Part shown: one piece after another, positions 16,616-25,389 of the stretch
How the letters are laid out: every line of letters begins with the position of its first letter
Numbering within the stretch: the first letter of the stretch is position 1
Source: Desertifilum tharense IPPAS B-1220
GTDB taxonomy: Bacteria > Cyanobacteriota > Cyanobacteriia > Cyanobacteriales > Desertifilaceae
DNA: 50,616 nt
Assembly (NCBI RefSeq): GCF_001746915.1
Contig: NZ_MJGC01000069.1
Coordinates: 1-50,616 of the forward strand
Direction: 5' to 3'
Notes under the pieces: model-generated
Told to the model about the DNA's origin: nothing
The model's input: the letters and a program-made list of their open reading frames with translations, nothing else
The model's database searches: none
Position numbers and translations under genes: made by a program

Positions 16616-17833
16616 ATGGAAAAGGCTTACAGCTATCGATTCTACCCCACACAGGAGCAAGAGTCGCTACTTCGGCAGACTCTAGGATGTGTCAGGCTGG
16701 TCTACAATCGTGCCTTAGCCGAACGAACAGCCGCATGGTACGAAAGGCAGGAGAGAATCGGATACGCCCAAACCTCTTCGATGTTGACGGGGTGGAAAAA
16801 GCAAGATGACCTCCAGTTTTTGAACGAGGTGAGCTGTGTTCCATTGCAGCAAAGCTTGAGACATCTGCAAACCGCCTATACCAATTTCTTTGCAGGTCGG
16901 GCGAAATACCCCAACTTTAAAAAGAAGCGCAATGGAGGCAGTGCAGAGTTCACCAAGTCAGCTTTTAAGTGGAAAAACGGCAAAGTGTTTTTGGCGAAGT
17001 GCTTGGAACCCTTGAACATTCGATGGTCTAGACAGTTGCCGAAAGGCGTTGAACCCTCTACGGTTACAGTGAGATTGAATCCGGCCCAACAGTGGTACAT
17101 CAGCTTGAGATTTGTTGACCCTAGAGATTTGACATTGAAGCCTGTCAATCAAGCCGTTGGGTTGGATGCTGGAATCACCAGTCTGGTCACGCTGAGTACA
17201 GGTGAAAAGGTTGCTAATCCCAAGCATTTTAATCAGCGTTACCAGCAACTGCGTCAGGCGCAAAAAGCGTTGAGCCGCAAACAGAAGGGTTCTCGAAATC
17301 GAGAGAAAGCGCGGCTGAAAGTCGCCCGAATTCAAGCTGGAATTGCTAATTCCAGAAAAGACCATTTGCACAAGCTGACGACTCGGTTGATTCGTGAAAA
17401 TCAAACGATTGCCGTTGAGTCGTTGGTGGTGAAAAACATGGTCAAGAATCACAAGCTTGCCCGTGCCATCAGTGATGCGGGATGGGGTGAGATGGTTCGA
17501 CAACTGGAATACAAAGTCAAGTGGTATGGTCGAGACTTGGTAAAAGTTGACCGATGGTTCCCCAGTTCTAAATGCTGCGGAAATTGCGGTCACGTTGTTG
17601 AACGATTGCCGTTGAGTGTCCGGGAGTGGGATTGTCCGAAGTGCGGGACTCACCACGACCGAGATGTAAATGCGGCTGGTAATATCTTGAGGCAGTGCGG
17701 TCTTGGGGTCTCCCCAAGTAGAACAACTGCCGTGGCTGTAGGACATACAGTGTCAGTCTGTGGAGCGACCGTAAGACCAGAAGAGAGTAAATCTTGGACG
17801 GCAGGTGCTAAGAAGCAGAAACCTAAATCGTGA
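16616..17833 (+). CDS. tnpB: TnpB RNA-guided endonuclease (IS200/IS605 OrfB family)
   Basis: The 405-residue product from ATG 16616 begins MEKAYSYRFYPTQEQESLLR, the usual family start; an ATG at 16607 would add three residues. The RuvC-like active site appears intact: Asp in GLDAGI, Glu in AVESLVV, and Asp in HDRDVNAAGN. The zinc finger CGNCGH...CPKCGTHHDRD is present. Known: TnpB uses a right-end omega RNA to cut DNA beside a short TAM, favouring retention of the element, and is related to Cas12. The reading frame is complete and not decayed. The tail after NILRQCGLG is repeat-like end sequence overlapping the omega RNA. Confidence 0.95.
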   Translation: MEKAYSYRFYPTQEQESLLRQTLGCVRLVYNRALAERTAAWYERQERIGYAQTSSMLTGWKKQDDLQFLNEVSCVPLQQSLRHLQTAYTNFFAGRAKYPNFKKKRNGGSAEFTKSAFKWKNGKVFLAKCLEPLNIRWSRQLPKGVEPSTVTVRLNPAQQWYISLRFVDPRDLTLKPVNQAVGLDAGITSLVTLSTGEKVANPKHFNQRYQQLRQAQKALSRKQKGSRNREKARLKVARIQAGIANSRKDHLHKLTTRLIRENQTIAVESLVVKNMVKNHKLARAISDAGWGEMVRQLEYKVKWYGRDLVKVDRWFPSSKCCGNCGHVVERLPLSVREWDCPKCGTHHDRDVNAAGNILRQCGLGVSPSRTTAVAVGHTVSVCGATVRPEESKSWTAGAKKQKPKS

Positions 17834-17873
17834 GGTTTGGGAATCGCCGCACCTTTAGGTCGGTGAGGATGTC
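17700..17873 (+). ncRNA. Predicted omega RNA scaffold of TnpB
   Basis: In this family the guide RNA comes from the 3' end of tnpB and the element's right end, with the guide being the DNA just past the element. The terminal hairpins at 17819-17837 (AAACCT/AGGTTT) and 17847-17863 fit that. The guide would start around 17874-17876. The 5' boundary is a guess. Confidence 0.4.
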
Positions 17874-18164
17874 AATGAATTAATTGAAACCATCCTTGTA
17901 TATAAACTCCCCCAAGCTAGCCGAGAGGAGATTGCGACTATGTTAGGACTCACTGATTTAAAACAAACCCGCTTCTACCAAGATGCGTTCGCGGATGGTC
18001 AAGAAGTCGGTCGTGAAGAAGGTCGTGAAGAAGGCCGTCAAGCAGCCAAAATTGAGTTGATTCAACCTCTGGCTGACCAAGGCATCAGTCCCCAAAATAT
18101 TGCTCAAATCTTAAAGTTATCCTTAGATGAGGTGGAAAAAGTCTTGCAAGGCTCAGATCGGTAA
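17865..18164 (+). pseudogene. 3' remnant of an Rpn/PD-(D/E)XK transposase-like gene (DUF2887/DUF4351-type)
   Basis: Immediately after the TnpB element an open frame reads DVNELIETILVYKLPQASREEI, then MLGLTDLKQTRFYQDAF, a GREEGREEGRQ coiled stretch and a C-terminal AQILKLSLDEVEKVLQG. This is the C-terminal third of the Rpn-type putative transposase/nuclease proteins common in cyanobacteria. The N-terminal nuclease domain is missing, and the frame meets a stop at 17856 inside the element. No 5' part was found upstream of the element. The ATG at 17940 could still start a 74-residue peptide. Confidence 0.75.
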
Positions 18165-18233
18165 AAAGTCGGGCTACTGGCAGGAGCTACAATTAGACCA
18201 GAGAAATTTGGGGTAAGCGCGATCGCCTTCACG

Positions 18234-21092
18234 CTAGTTAACGGATAGACGGGGGACATAAGCCTCAACTTGTTGGAGTAGGCTGTGTAGCGCCTGGAGT
18301 TGGTCTGAAGCTGAGTTCAGATTTTGCTGGCGGGCATTGGTTTCTAACTGATTGGCGATCGCCGCTAGTGCCGGAACGCCTACATTAGAAGCAGAACCCT
18401 TTAAGCGGTGGGCGTAGCGTTCGACTTGCAGATAGTCTTGCTCGACAATGGCCCTTTGTAAAGCTTCTATATCCTGGGTGGCACTTTCTAGAAAAATTTC
18501 GAGCAAACGCTGCTGAATTGCCACTTTACCGCGAGAAATCCGCTCTAGGCGATCGCGATCGATAGGCGAGATCTCAGATTCTCCAGATAATAGGGCTTCT
18601 GTGGCGTTGGAGGGCGAAGAAGTTGAGTCAGACTCAGCTAGCGGTGGCGAACCCTTGTCTAAAAGACCATTAGACCTCAATTGCGTTAAGGATGGGTTAT
18701 GCGTCCAGTGATAGATGGCTCGCGCTAAGTCTTCTTGTTGAATGGGTTTGCTTAGGTAATCATCCATACCCGACGCTAGGCACTTTTCGCGATCGGCTAA
18801 CATGGCGTTGGCTGTCAGCGCAATGACAATAGTATGGCGTCGATCTCCCTCATAGCGCCGCAGTTCTTGGGTAGTAGTGTAACCATCCATGACGGGCATT
18901 TGACAATCCATCAGCACTAAATCATAGTCCTGGTGTTGCAGTAAATCTAGGGCTTCTTTCCCGTTGCTGACAAAATCCGCAGAATACCCTAGCATTTGCA
19001 ATTGGTTTAAGGTGACGGTTTGATTAATTAAATTATCTTCAGCGACCAATATCTTTAAAGGATGGATCGATCCAGGTTCCTTCAAGGATAGTGCGATTTC
19101 AGGGAGGCTAGAGCGTTGTAAAGTCTCAATTTCTTTGGAGGCTTTTCTAAACGCAATTTGGAACCAGAAATTAGAGCCACGATTGACTTCACTTTCTACG
19201 CCAATTTCACCCCCCATTAAGACAACTAGTTGCTTGCAAATTGCCAAACCTAATCCCGTTCCGCCATACTGCCGACTGGTGGAAGCATCGACTTGAGAAA
19301 AAGACCTAAAGAGTTTAATCACTTCTGCTTGTGCAATCCCAATTCCGGTATCGATTACAGAAAAATAGACAGTGACGGTTGAGTCTGTCTCGGCTTTAAA
19401 TTCTGTTTTAAGTTGAACTGAACCTTGATGGGTAAATTTAATTGCATTGCCGACTAAATTAAGGAGAATTTGCCGCAATCTACCTGGATCGCCTTGGAGG
19501 AGTTGCGGAACTTTGCGATCGAGATGATGCGACAACTGCAAGCCTTTGGCTTCTACCTGAGATGCTAGCAAACCAAAGACTTCTTCGATACATTGATGTA
19601 AGTCAAAGTTGACTTGTTCTAAATGCATTTCTCCCGCTTCTAGCTTAGAGAAATCTAAAATATCGTTAATAATATTGAGTAAATGTTCGGCGCTCAAGCG
19701 AATGGTTTGAGCATATTCTTTAGGTTTAGTTTCCAATTCTGTCTGTAAAAGTAACTCTGCCATGCCCAAAACTCCATTCATGGGCGTGCGGATTTCATGG
19801 CTCATGTTGGCGAGGAACTGAGATTTAATCCGGGCTGCTGCTAGGGCAGATTCGCGGGCTTCAACCAATTCATCAATGCGATTATCAACGATGACGACGC
19901 CCCCAATTTTGCCTTCTGGGGTATACCAGGGTTGCACGGCCCATCGCGAGTAGTGAATGGTACCATCTGCACGGTACCATCTATCCTCAGCTTGAGTAAT
20001 AAATTCGCCTTGCAAGGCTTTTTGATGAACGATTTTCCACTCTTCCTTAATGTCGGGAACCACCTCATAATGACAGCGATTAAAAATTTCTTTTCCTTCT
20101 ATTTTGAGGCTGATTGCCCACTGATTGCTATAGGCAAGGTAGCGCATTTCAGTATCAAATAATGCCATTGCTGTAGGAGCATTGCGAATAATTTGGCGCA
20201 GTTGTTGATACTCGCGTTCTAGGGAAATTTCGGCTTTTTTGCGTTCTGTAATGTCAATACCAATTCCCCAACCTGCCCAACCAGGAACTTGAAAGCGATC
20301 GCTAATATTAGACCAGGCAATAATGCGCGATCCGCCGTCTTTGCACGGGACTTCCCATTCTGAGGCAGTGGGGATAAACTGAGGCAGGCTTTGAGCGGCT
20401 TCCCACCCTAGGGTCGTCAGTTCTTTCACCTGGGAATGCTCGGAAATTGGGTTTCCGCGTTCCAGCAATTCCTTTAAGTGACGTTTTCCGACAATTTCAG
20501 AGGATGCGTACCCGGTGACGCGTTCGCATTCGCGGTTCCAGACGATCACATTCCCCTCAGCATCAAACGCCATCATCATCACGGGCATATTTTCTAACAC
20601 CGTTCGCAAGCGTTGTTCGCTTTCTTGAATGGCTAAGTAGGCTTCATCCCGTTGCAAGCGACTGATATAGGCTTCGGAGTGATAGCGAATGCGGGCAATT
20701 AATTCTACCCCATCGGGGAGTTTGACCAGGTAATCATTCGCCCCGGCTTCAAAGGCTTTGGCTTTCAGTTGGGGTTCTTCCTTCACCGAAAGAACAATCA
20801 TCGGAATTTTCCGCGTTGCTGCATTGGCGCGGAAAAAGCGCAGCAACAGCAACCCGTCAATATCTGGCATGACCAAATCTTGCAAGATGACGGTGGGGCT
20901 AGTTTCGCTTGCCAGTTGAAAAGCTTCGATCGGGTCGCTACAGTAATGAAAACAAATGTCTTCTTCTGACGCCAACATCCGACGGACTGCTTCGCCCACA
21001 GTCGGTTGATCGTCAATCAATAATACCGAGATCGAAGGTTTCTTCAACGGTGAAAGCGCTGGATGTGCTTGAGGAGGTACTGAATCGCGCAT
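18234..21092 (-). CDS. Hybrid sensor kinase: REC-PAS-PAS-HisKA-HATPase-REC-HPt
   Basis: This is a soluble 952-residue phosphorelay protein. Domains: receiver at about 22-140 with phospho-acceptor Asp72 (LQDLVMPDIDG); two PAS domains at about 160-285 and 295-405; HisKA with His432 in ANMSHEIRTPMNG; ATPase domain to about 648 with NAIKFT and GTGLGLAI; second receiver at about 678-800 with Asp729 (LMDCQMPVMDG); and HPt with His895 (YAHRLKGSASNVG). No membrane helix or DNA-binding domain is seen. It is the last gene of the chemosensory cluster, 144 bases after cheB. Inferred: the N-terminal receiver takes phosphate from the upstream CheA and modulates this kinase, standing where Wsp systems have the diguanylate cyclase WspR. 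The target of the HPt is not in the cluster. Confidence 0.93.
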   Translation of the reverse strand: MRDSVPPQAHPALSPLKKPSISVLLIDDQPTVGEAVRRMLASEEDICFHYCSDPIEAFQLASETSPTVILQDLVMPDIDGLLLLRFFRANAATRKIPMIVLSVKEEPQLKAKAFEAGANDYLVKLPDGVELIARIRYHSEAYISRLQRDEAYLAIQESEQRLRTVLENMPVMMMAFDAEGNVIVWNRECERVTGYASSEIVGKRHLKELLERGNPISEHSQVKELTTLGWEAAQSLPQFIPTASEWEVPCKDGGSRIIAWSNISDRFQVPGWAGWGIGIDITERKKAEISLEREYQQLRQIIRNAPTAMALFDTEMRYLAYSNQWAISLKIEGKEIFNRCHYEVVPDIKEEWKIVHQKALQGEFITQAEDRWYRADGTIHYSRWAVQPWYTPEGKIGGVVIVDNRIDELVEARESALAAARIKSQFLANMSHEIRTPMNGVLGMAELLLQTELETKPKEYAQTIRLSAEHLLNIINDILDFSKLEAGEMHLEQVNFDLHQCIEEVFGLLASQVEAKGLQLSHHLDRKVPQLLQGDPGRLRQILLNLVGNAIKFTHQGSVQLKTEFKAETDSTVTVYFSVIDTGIGIAQAEVIKLFRSFSQVDASTSRQYGGTGLGLAICKQLVVLMGGEIGVESEVNRGSNFWFQIAFRKASKEIETLQRSSLPEIALSLKEPGSIHPLKILVAEDNLINQTVTLNQLQMLGYSADFVSNGKEALDLLQHQDYDLVLMDCQMPVMDGYTTTQELRRYEGDRRHTIVIALTANAMLADREKCLASGMDDYLSKPIQQEDLARAIYHWTHNPSLTQLRSNGLLDKGSPPLAESDSTSSPSNATEALLSGESEISPIDRDRLERISRGKVAIQQRLLEIFLESATQDIEALQRAIVEQDYLQVERYAHRLKGSASNVGVPALAAIANQLETNARQQNLNSASDQLQALHSLLQQVEAYVPRLSVN

Positions 21093-21236
21093 GAGATTCT
21101 AGGTCAATCTTAGAAAAATCAGCGACCGATCCGACCATCCTTTCCCTAGGTTCAAGGTAGAGCCATTCATTTAAAAACCTAATAGCACTTCTAGAGGCAA
21201 AATAACCAATGACCTTAGACTGATTTTGATTCTAGA

Positions 21237-22271
21237 CTAGCGCTTTGTATGCAGTTGTAACCTCTTCGCGATCGCGCCAGCAATGTCGGCAATCGGTAAG
21301 ATGTCACAAGCGGCCCCTAATTCAATCGCTGTTTTGGGCATCCCGTAAACCACACAAGTCTGGCGATTTTGAGCAATGGTATGCCAACCTGCCAGTTTTA
21401 GGAGATTTAACCCTTGGCCCCCATCTTTTCCCATCCCGGTGAGCAGAACGCCGACTCCTTTTCCCGGCCAGTTTTGAGCGAGACTTTTAAAGAAAACATC
21501 GACCGAAGGGCGATAAGCATAGTCGCGAGGTTCTTTGGTATAGGCAAATTGCAGTTGGGGCGTCACAATCAGATGGTCGTTACTGGCAGCAACCAAAACT
21601 TTACCGACTTGGGGTTGAGATCCGGCGATCGCAAGTTCAACGGGTAAAGGGGTTTGTCGATCCAGCCATTCTACCAGTCCGGGTGCAAACCGCACATCTA
21701 CATGTTGGACGATCGCGATCGCGGCGGCAAAATCTGGGTCGAGTTGAGACAAAATGGTGGCCAAAGCTTGGGGCCCCCCAGTCGATGCACCAATGCCAAT
21801 CAGATACGGGCATTGGCGCGAAATTGGAGAAGATCGCACCGAACCCATAGCAGAGGAAAGCCCATTAGTCGATTTGCCAATCAGCTTACCCATTGTGGCA
21901 ATTTTGCTCAGTAAGTCCTGGCTGCCTTGAGTATAGCCGTCAAAACCCAAAATGGGGGTACTCACCACATCCAGCGCCCCGTAACCCATTGCATTGAAGA
22001 CCATTGAGGTATGTCCTTCAACGGTGGCGGTGACAATCAGGATGGCACAGGGAGAATGGCGCATGATTTGACGGGTTGCTTCTACACCATCCATTTCCGG
22101 CATATAGAGATCCATCAAGACCAAATCTGGCGTATCCTGCAAGCATTGAGCAACCGCCTGCACCCCATTGGTTGCAGTCCAAGCAATCTCATAGTCTGGC
22201 ACAGATTTGATAACGCGTCGTAGAGCCTCAGTCGCTATCAGCGTATCATTGACGATCGCAATTCGTAGCAT
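21237..22271 (-). CDS. cheB: CheB-type chemoreceptor methylesterase, WspF-like
   Basis: The 344-residue protein has a receiver domain (Asp54 in LVLMDLYMP) and a methylesterase domain with the catalytic triad Ser163 (GASTGG), His190 (VQHVD) and Asp283 (GMGKDG). The receiver starts RIAIVNDTLIATEALRR, with the acidic pair replaced by Asn-Asp, as I remember for WspF rather than flagellar CheB. Known: CheB removes methyl groups from the receptor when phosphorylated by CheA, resetting sensitivity. It lies 41 bases after cheA and is the likely adaptation partner of the CheR and MCP encoded upstream. Confidence 0.93.
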   Translation of the reverse strand: MLRIAIVNDTLIATEALRRVIKSVPDYEIAWTATNGVQAVAQCLQDTPDLVLMDLYMPEMDGVEATRQIMRHSPCAILIVTATVEGHTSMVFNAMGYGALDVVSTPILGFDGYTQGSQDLLSKIATMGKLIGKSTNGLSSAMGSVRSSPISRQCPYLIGIGASTGGPQALATILSQLDPDFAAAIAIVQHVDVRFAPGLVEWLDRQTPLPVELAIAGSQPQVGKVLVAASNDHLIVTPQLQFAYTKEPRDYAYRPSVDVFFKSLAQNWPGKGVGVLLTGMGKDGGQGLNLLKLAGWHTIAQNRQTCVVYGMPKTAIELGAACDILPIADIAGAIAKRLQLHTKR

Positions 22272-22312
22272 GTGTTTTCTTTAATCCAGGACCTCTAGCC
22301 AACCGTCATCAA

Positions 22313-24694
22313 TCAAGGCTCTCCGATTAAGTCAATTACCGCCCTCAACAGAGTATCGTCTTGAAAGCTACTCTTAGTTAAGTAGTAATTTGCTCCAACA
22401 TCAAGCCCTTTAAGATAATCTTCCTCGCGATCTTTGTAAGAGACCACTATCACAGGGAGGGATTTTAGTTTTGGACTTTGTTTCATTAGACTGATGAGTT
22501 CAATCCCATTCAGGCGAGGCATATCCACATCCGTAATCACCAAATCAAAGCGATCGGTTCGGACTGCATTCCACGCATCCATCCCATTGACGGCAACTTG
22601 CACTTGGTAGCCGCGATTTTCGAGTAATTTTCGCTCCACCTCTCGCACGGTAATCGAATCATCGACGACCAATACCTTCAGCGGCGGCTTGAGCATTTCT
22701 GGCTCTAGGGGATCGGCTGGGGTGAGTTGTTCCTCGCTCAAAAACTTGTCAATGGAGCGGACTAAATCCTCAATATCTAGAATGAGTACCAAAGAGCTAT
22801 CTTCAAGTAACGCTGCCGCACTGACATCCTGAACCTTTCCCAAGCGCGGATCGAGGGGACGAACCACCAAATCCTTTACCCCCAAAAAGCGATCGACGAC
22901 AACGCCATAGCGTTGAGTTTGACTGGGTTGTAACAGATTCCGAGGGGCAGCGCTGACCGCTTGCGTATCGCTAATTACTACAATCGAGAGCATCGGTTGT
23001 TGCGCCCAAGCACTCGATTCGCTGTAACCTAAAATCTGAGAAGCGCTGACTAAACCAATGTTTTCGCCTTCATGTTGAAAAAATAGGCGATTTTCAACCC
23101 GCGAAATTTGCGATCGCTCTCTTCTCACCGCCTGTTCGATCCGCGTCAGCGAAAATGCATAAACCTCCTGACGAATTTCCACAAGCAGCGTCCGCACCAC
23201 CGATAGCGTCAGGGGAAGCTGCAAATAAAACGTCATCCCCGCGCCTTTTTGGGAACGGGCCCGCAAAACACCCCCGACTTCTTGGACAATGTTGCGGACG
23301 ATATCTAAACCCACGCCGCGCCCCGAAATTTCGGTTACGGAGGAGGCTGTCGAAAATCCGGGTAAAAATAAGAACTCCATCAGTTCGGCTTCTGTAAGCC
23401 GCGCCGCCATCTCAGCGCTGACTAAACCCTTGTGCGTCACGCTGTCTCGCAAATCGGCTAAGTCAATGCCGCGTCCATCATCCGATACGGTAATCCACAG
23501 CATTCCGGCTTGGTGGGCGGCTTCTAGGCGGATCGTCCCTTCCGCAGATTTGCCGGCCGCCAGCCGTTCTTGGGGCAATTCAATACCATGATCGACCGCA
23601 TTTCGCAGCAAGTGGACGATGGGGACTTCTAATCGTTCTAAAATATCTCGGTCTACTTGGGTGGACTTGCCGACAATCTCAAACTTGACTTGTTTTCCTA
23701 GGCGCTTAACCAGATCGCGCATTAAGCGAGGCAACCCTTCAACCCCGTCGGCAAAGGGTCGCATTTGAGTGGCGATCGCTTCCCGGTAGAGGCGATCGGA
23801 AAGGTTGGTTGAGCGTCGCACGTACAATTCTAGGTTGCTCACCGACTCCGAAAGCAAGCGATAGCACTCATTAGCTTGCTGGCGCAAGGCTTCTAGGCGG
23901 ACTTGATAGGGGGCGAGTTGTTCGAGGGATAAAGCCTGGGTGGGGGCGTGGACGGAAAGGGATTCGGCGGCTTTGGCTAGGTTTCCCTGGCGGGTTTTGA
24001 TGTGCTGAAGCGCTTCAATAAAGGGAAACAGCCAATTGGCTTCGACTAACGACTCCCCCGCCAGTCCCATCAGTTGGTTGAGGTTTTCTCGACTGACGCG
24101 CACGCCGCGATCGCTCTTGGCCTCCTTGGGGGGGGCAGCCGCAGGGGGGGGTTCCGGCTCCTGAGCGGGCGGTGAAGCCTCCAGAACGGGCGGGGAGGCA
24201 GGGGGGATGGTTTCGGCACTCAGGCTGACTGTAGGGGCAGTTAAGGGGAAATCTGGCGATTGGTCTAAGAGGGTGGTAATCGCGCGGGTAAAGGCTTCGA
24301 TATCGGTTTGATAGGGTAGCGGTTTCGCATCGCCGGGAGAGTCGCTGCAACTTTGGGCGATCCGCTGGAGTAGGTCTACGCCTTGCAATAGGCTATCAAT
24401 ATGTTGGGAGTCGAGTTGCAGGGTTTGTTGTTGAGCCGCCACAAAGTAATCTTCCATACAGTGGGCAACTTGCACCGCCTGTTCGACTTGAACGATGCGC
24501 GCCGCGCCTTTGATTGAATGAGCCGCCCGCATTAATAATTCTAAAAGAGACATGGGGGGGGCGATCGCGCCCTCGGAAGCGTTCAGCCTTTCTTCTAGTA
24601 CGACTAGATTCTCGTTAAGAATGGCGGTTTGCGCTTCAATCTCCATGCGGAATAAGTCCAACATGGAAAAACCGCTCAAGTCTGGGTGCGTCAT
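22313..24694 (-). CDS. cheA: CheA-type histidine kinase fused to a receiver domain (WspE-like)
   Basis: The 793-residue protein has an HPt domain at the N-terminus (His59 in RAAHSIKGAARIV), a Pro/Ala-rich linker (about 165-195), a kinase domain with HLLRNAVDHGIE, DDGRGID and GRGVGLDIV boxes, a CheW-like domain (about 520-655), and a C-terminal receiver with Asp722 (VITDVDMPRLNG). The P2 docking domain seen in flagellar CheA is not evident. CheA-REC fusions are typical of chemosensory systems for functions other than swimming, such as WspE or FrzE. It would form arrays with the MCP and CheW proteins of this operon and pass phosphate to CheB and to its own or downstream receivers. Confidence 0.94.
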   Translation of the reverse strand: MTHPDLSGFSMLDLFRMEIEAQTAILNENLVVLEERLNASEGAIAPPMSLLELLMRAAHSIKGAARIVQVEQAVQVAHCMEDYFVAAQQQTLQLDSQHIDSLLQGVDLLQRIAQSCSDSPGDAKPLPYQTDIEAFTRAITTLLDQSPDFPLTAPTVSLSAETIPPASPPVLEASPPAQEPEPPPAAAPPKEAKSDRGVRVSRENLNQLMGLAGESLVEANWLFPFIEALQHIKTRQGNLAKAAESLSVHAPTQALSLEQLAPYQVRLEALRQQANECYRLLSESVSNLELYVRRSTNLSDRLYREAIATQMRPFADGVEGLPRLMRDLVKRLGKQVKFEIVGKSTQVDRDILERLEVPIVHLLRNAVDHGIELPQERLAAGKSAEGTIRLEAAHQAGMLWITVSDDGRGIDLADLRDSVTHKGLVSAEMAARLTEAELMEFLFLPGFSTASSVTEISGRGVGLDIVRNIVQEVGGVLRARSQKGAGMTFYLQLPLTLSVVRTLLVEIRQEVYAFSLTRIEQAVRRERSQISRVENRLFFQHEGENIGLVSASQILGYSESSAWAQQPMLSIVVISDTQAVSAAPRNLLQPSQTQRYGVVVDRFLGVKDLVVRPLDPRLGKVQDVSAAALLEDSSLVLILDIEDLVRSIDKFLSEEQLTPADPLEPEMLKPPLKVLVVDDSITVREVERKLLENRGYQVQVAVNGMDAWNAVRTDRFDLVITDVDMPRLNGIELISLMKQSPKLKSLPVIVVSYKDREEDYLKGLDVGANYYLTKSSFQDDTLLRAVIDLIGEP

Positions 24695-24729
24695 GGAAAA
24701 GGGGGAGGGGAGTTGAGGATCGCGGCGAG

Positions 24730-25386
24730 TTAGGTCAAAACTTGATGGTCTAGCGTATAAAACAGTAACTCATCATCGAGATAGCTAACGCTTTTATTTT
24801 GCCAGTTAACGATCGCCTTGGTGTAGGTGCGGGTTGCTTTCGAGAGGGTGCTAGGGGGGGGTTGCAAGGTGGCGCTGGGAATGCGGAAAATTCCGGACAT
24901 CTCATCGACGCTAAACACCCAGCGATGACGAGATTGGGCAATGACGACCATGCGATGGTAGACAATGGGGCTATAGGCCGGAGTCGAAGCATCGGAGGTA
25001 ATCCCTAACAGGTCTTTGAGGGAAATACACATTAAAATCTCGCCGCGAATGCTGGTGATTCCCAACAAAATAGCATTACTGCGATGGGGAAGGCTGTGAA
25101 CGCCAACGGGTTCGGTGACTTCGACGAGGTATTGGCTGTTTAAGGCTAACCATTCTCCCCCCAGGCGGAAAATACACAACGAGAGGCTATCGACGGCTTC
25201 TTCAAGTTTGACTTGAGTCAGCAGTTCGGTTCTTTCGGCGAGGTAATCTGCGGGAACTTCGCGTTCGAGTAAGGCTCGTCCGGCGCTGGTGTAAACTGGA
25301 CAGTTGCGACAATGGATATAAATGTCGAGTTGGGGACAACTGCGATCGCCTTGAACGCCGATTTGTTGCCAGCAATCTTCCGGCAT
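24730..25386 (-). CDS. CheW-type coupling protein with N-terminal four-cysteine motif (WspD-like)
   Basis: The 218-residue protein has a CheW domain at about 65-205 (SLCIFRLGGEWLALNSQYLVEV, ITSIRGEILMCISLKDLLG). Before it sits a Cys motif with Cys at 5, 17, 26 and 29 (CWQQIGVQGDRSCPQL then HCRNCPVY). The same layout occurs, as I remember it, at the start of WspD. The cysteines could bind a metal or be redox-active; this is inference. It lies 3 bases after the MCP stop and 35 before cheA, so it is co-transcribed with both. Confidence 0.9.
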   Translation of the reverse strand: MPEDCWQQIGVQGDRSCPQLDIYIHCRNCPVYTSAGRALLEREVPADYLAERTELLTQVKLEEAVDSLSLCIFRLGGEWLALNSQYLVEVTEPVGVHSLPHRSNAILLGITSIRGEILMCISLKDLLGITSDASTPAYSPIVYHRMVVIAQSRHRWVFSVDEMSGIFRIPSATLQPPPSTLSKATRTYTKAIVNWQNKSVSYLDDELLFYTLDHQVLT

Positions 25387-25389
25387 GGG

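Larger units (their letters stand above)
16565..17873 (+). mobile_element. IS200/IS605-type element with TnpB only (no TnpA)
   Basis: The left end has a perfect hairpin, CCGTCCT-TCT-AGGACGG (16569-16585), upstream of tnpB. The right end has a hairpin at 17847-17863 (CCG and ACC pairing with GGT and CGG) followed by GAGGATGTCAA, the usual right-end form of such cyanobacterial elements. No TnpA tyrosine transposase is present, so movement would need TnpA in trans. Exact ends are uncertain by about 20 bases. Confidence 0.7.

Noticed and set aside
16958..17746. A 262-codon frame antisense to tnpB
   Set aside because: Its composition is the mirror of a strongly coding TnpB frame and it has no recognisable domain.
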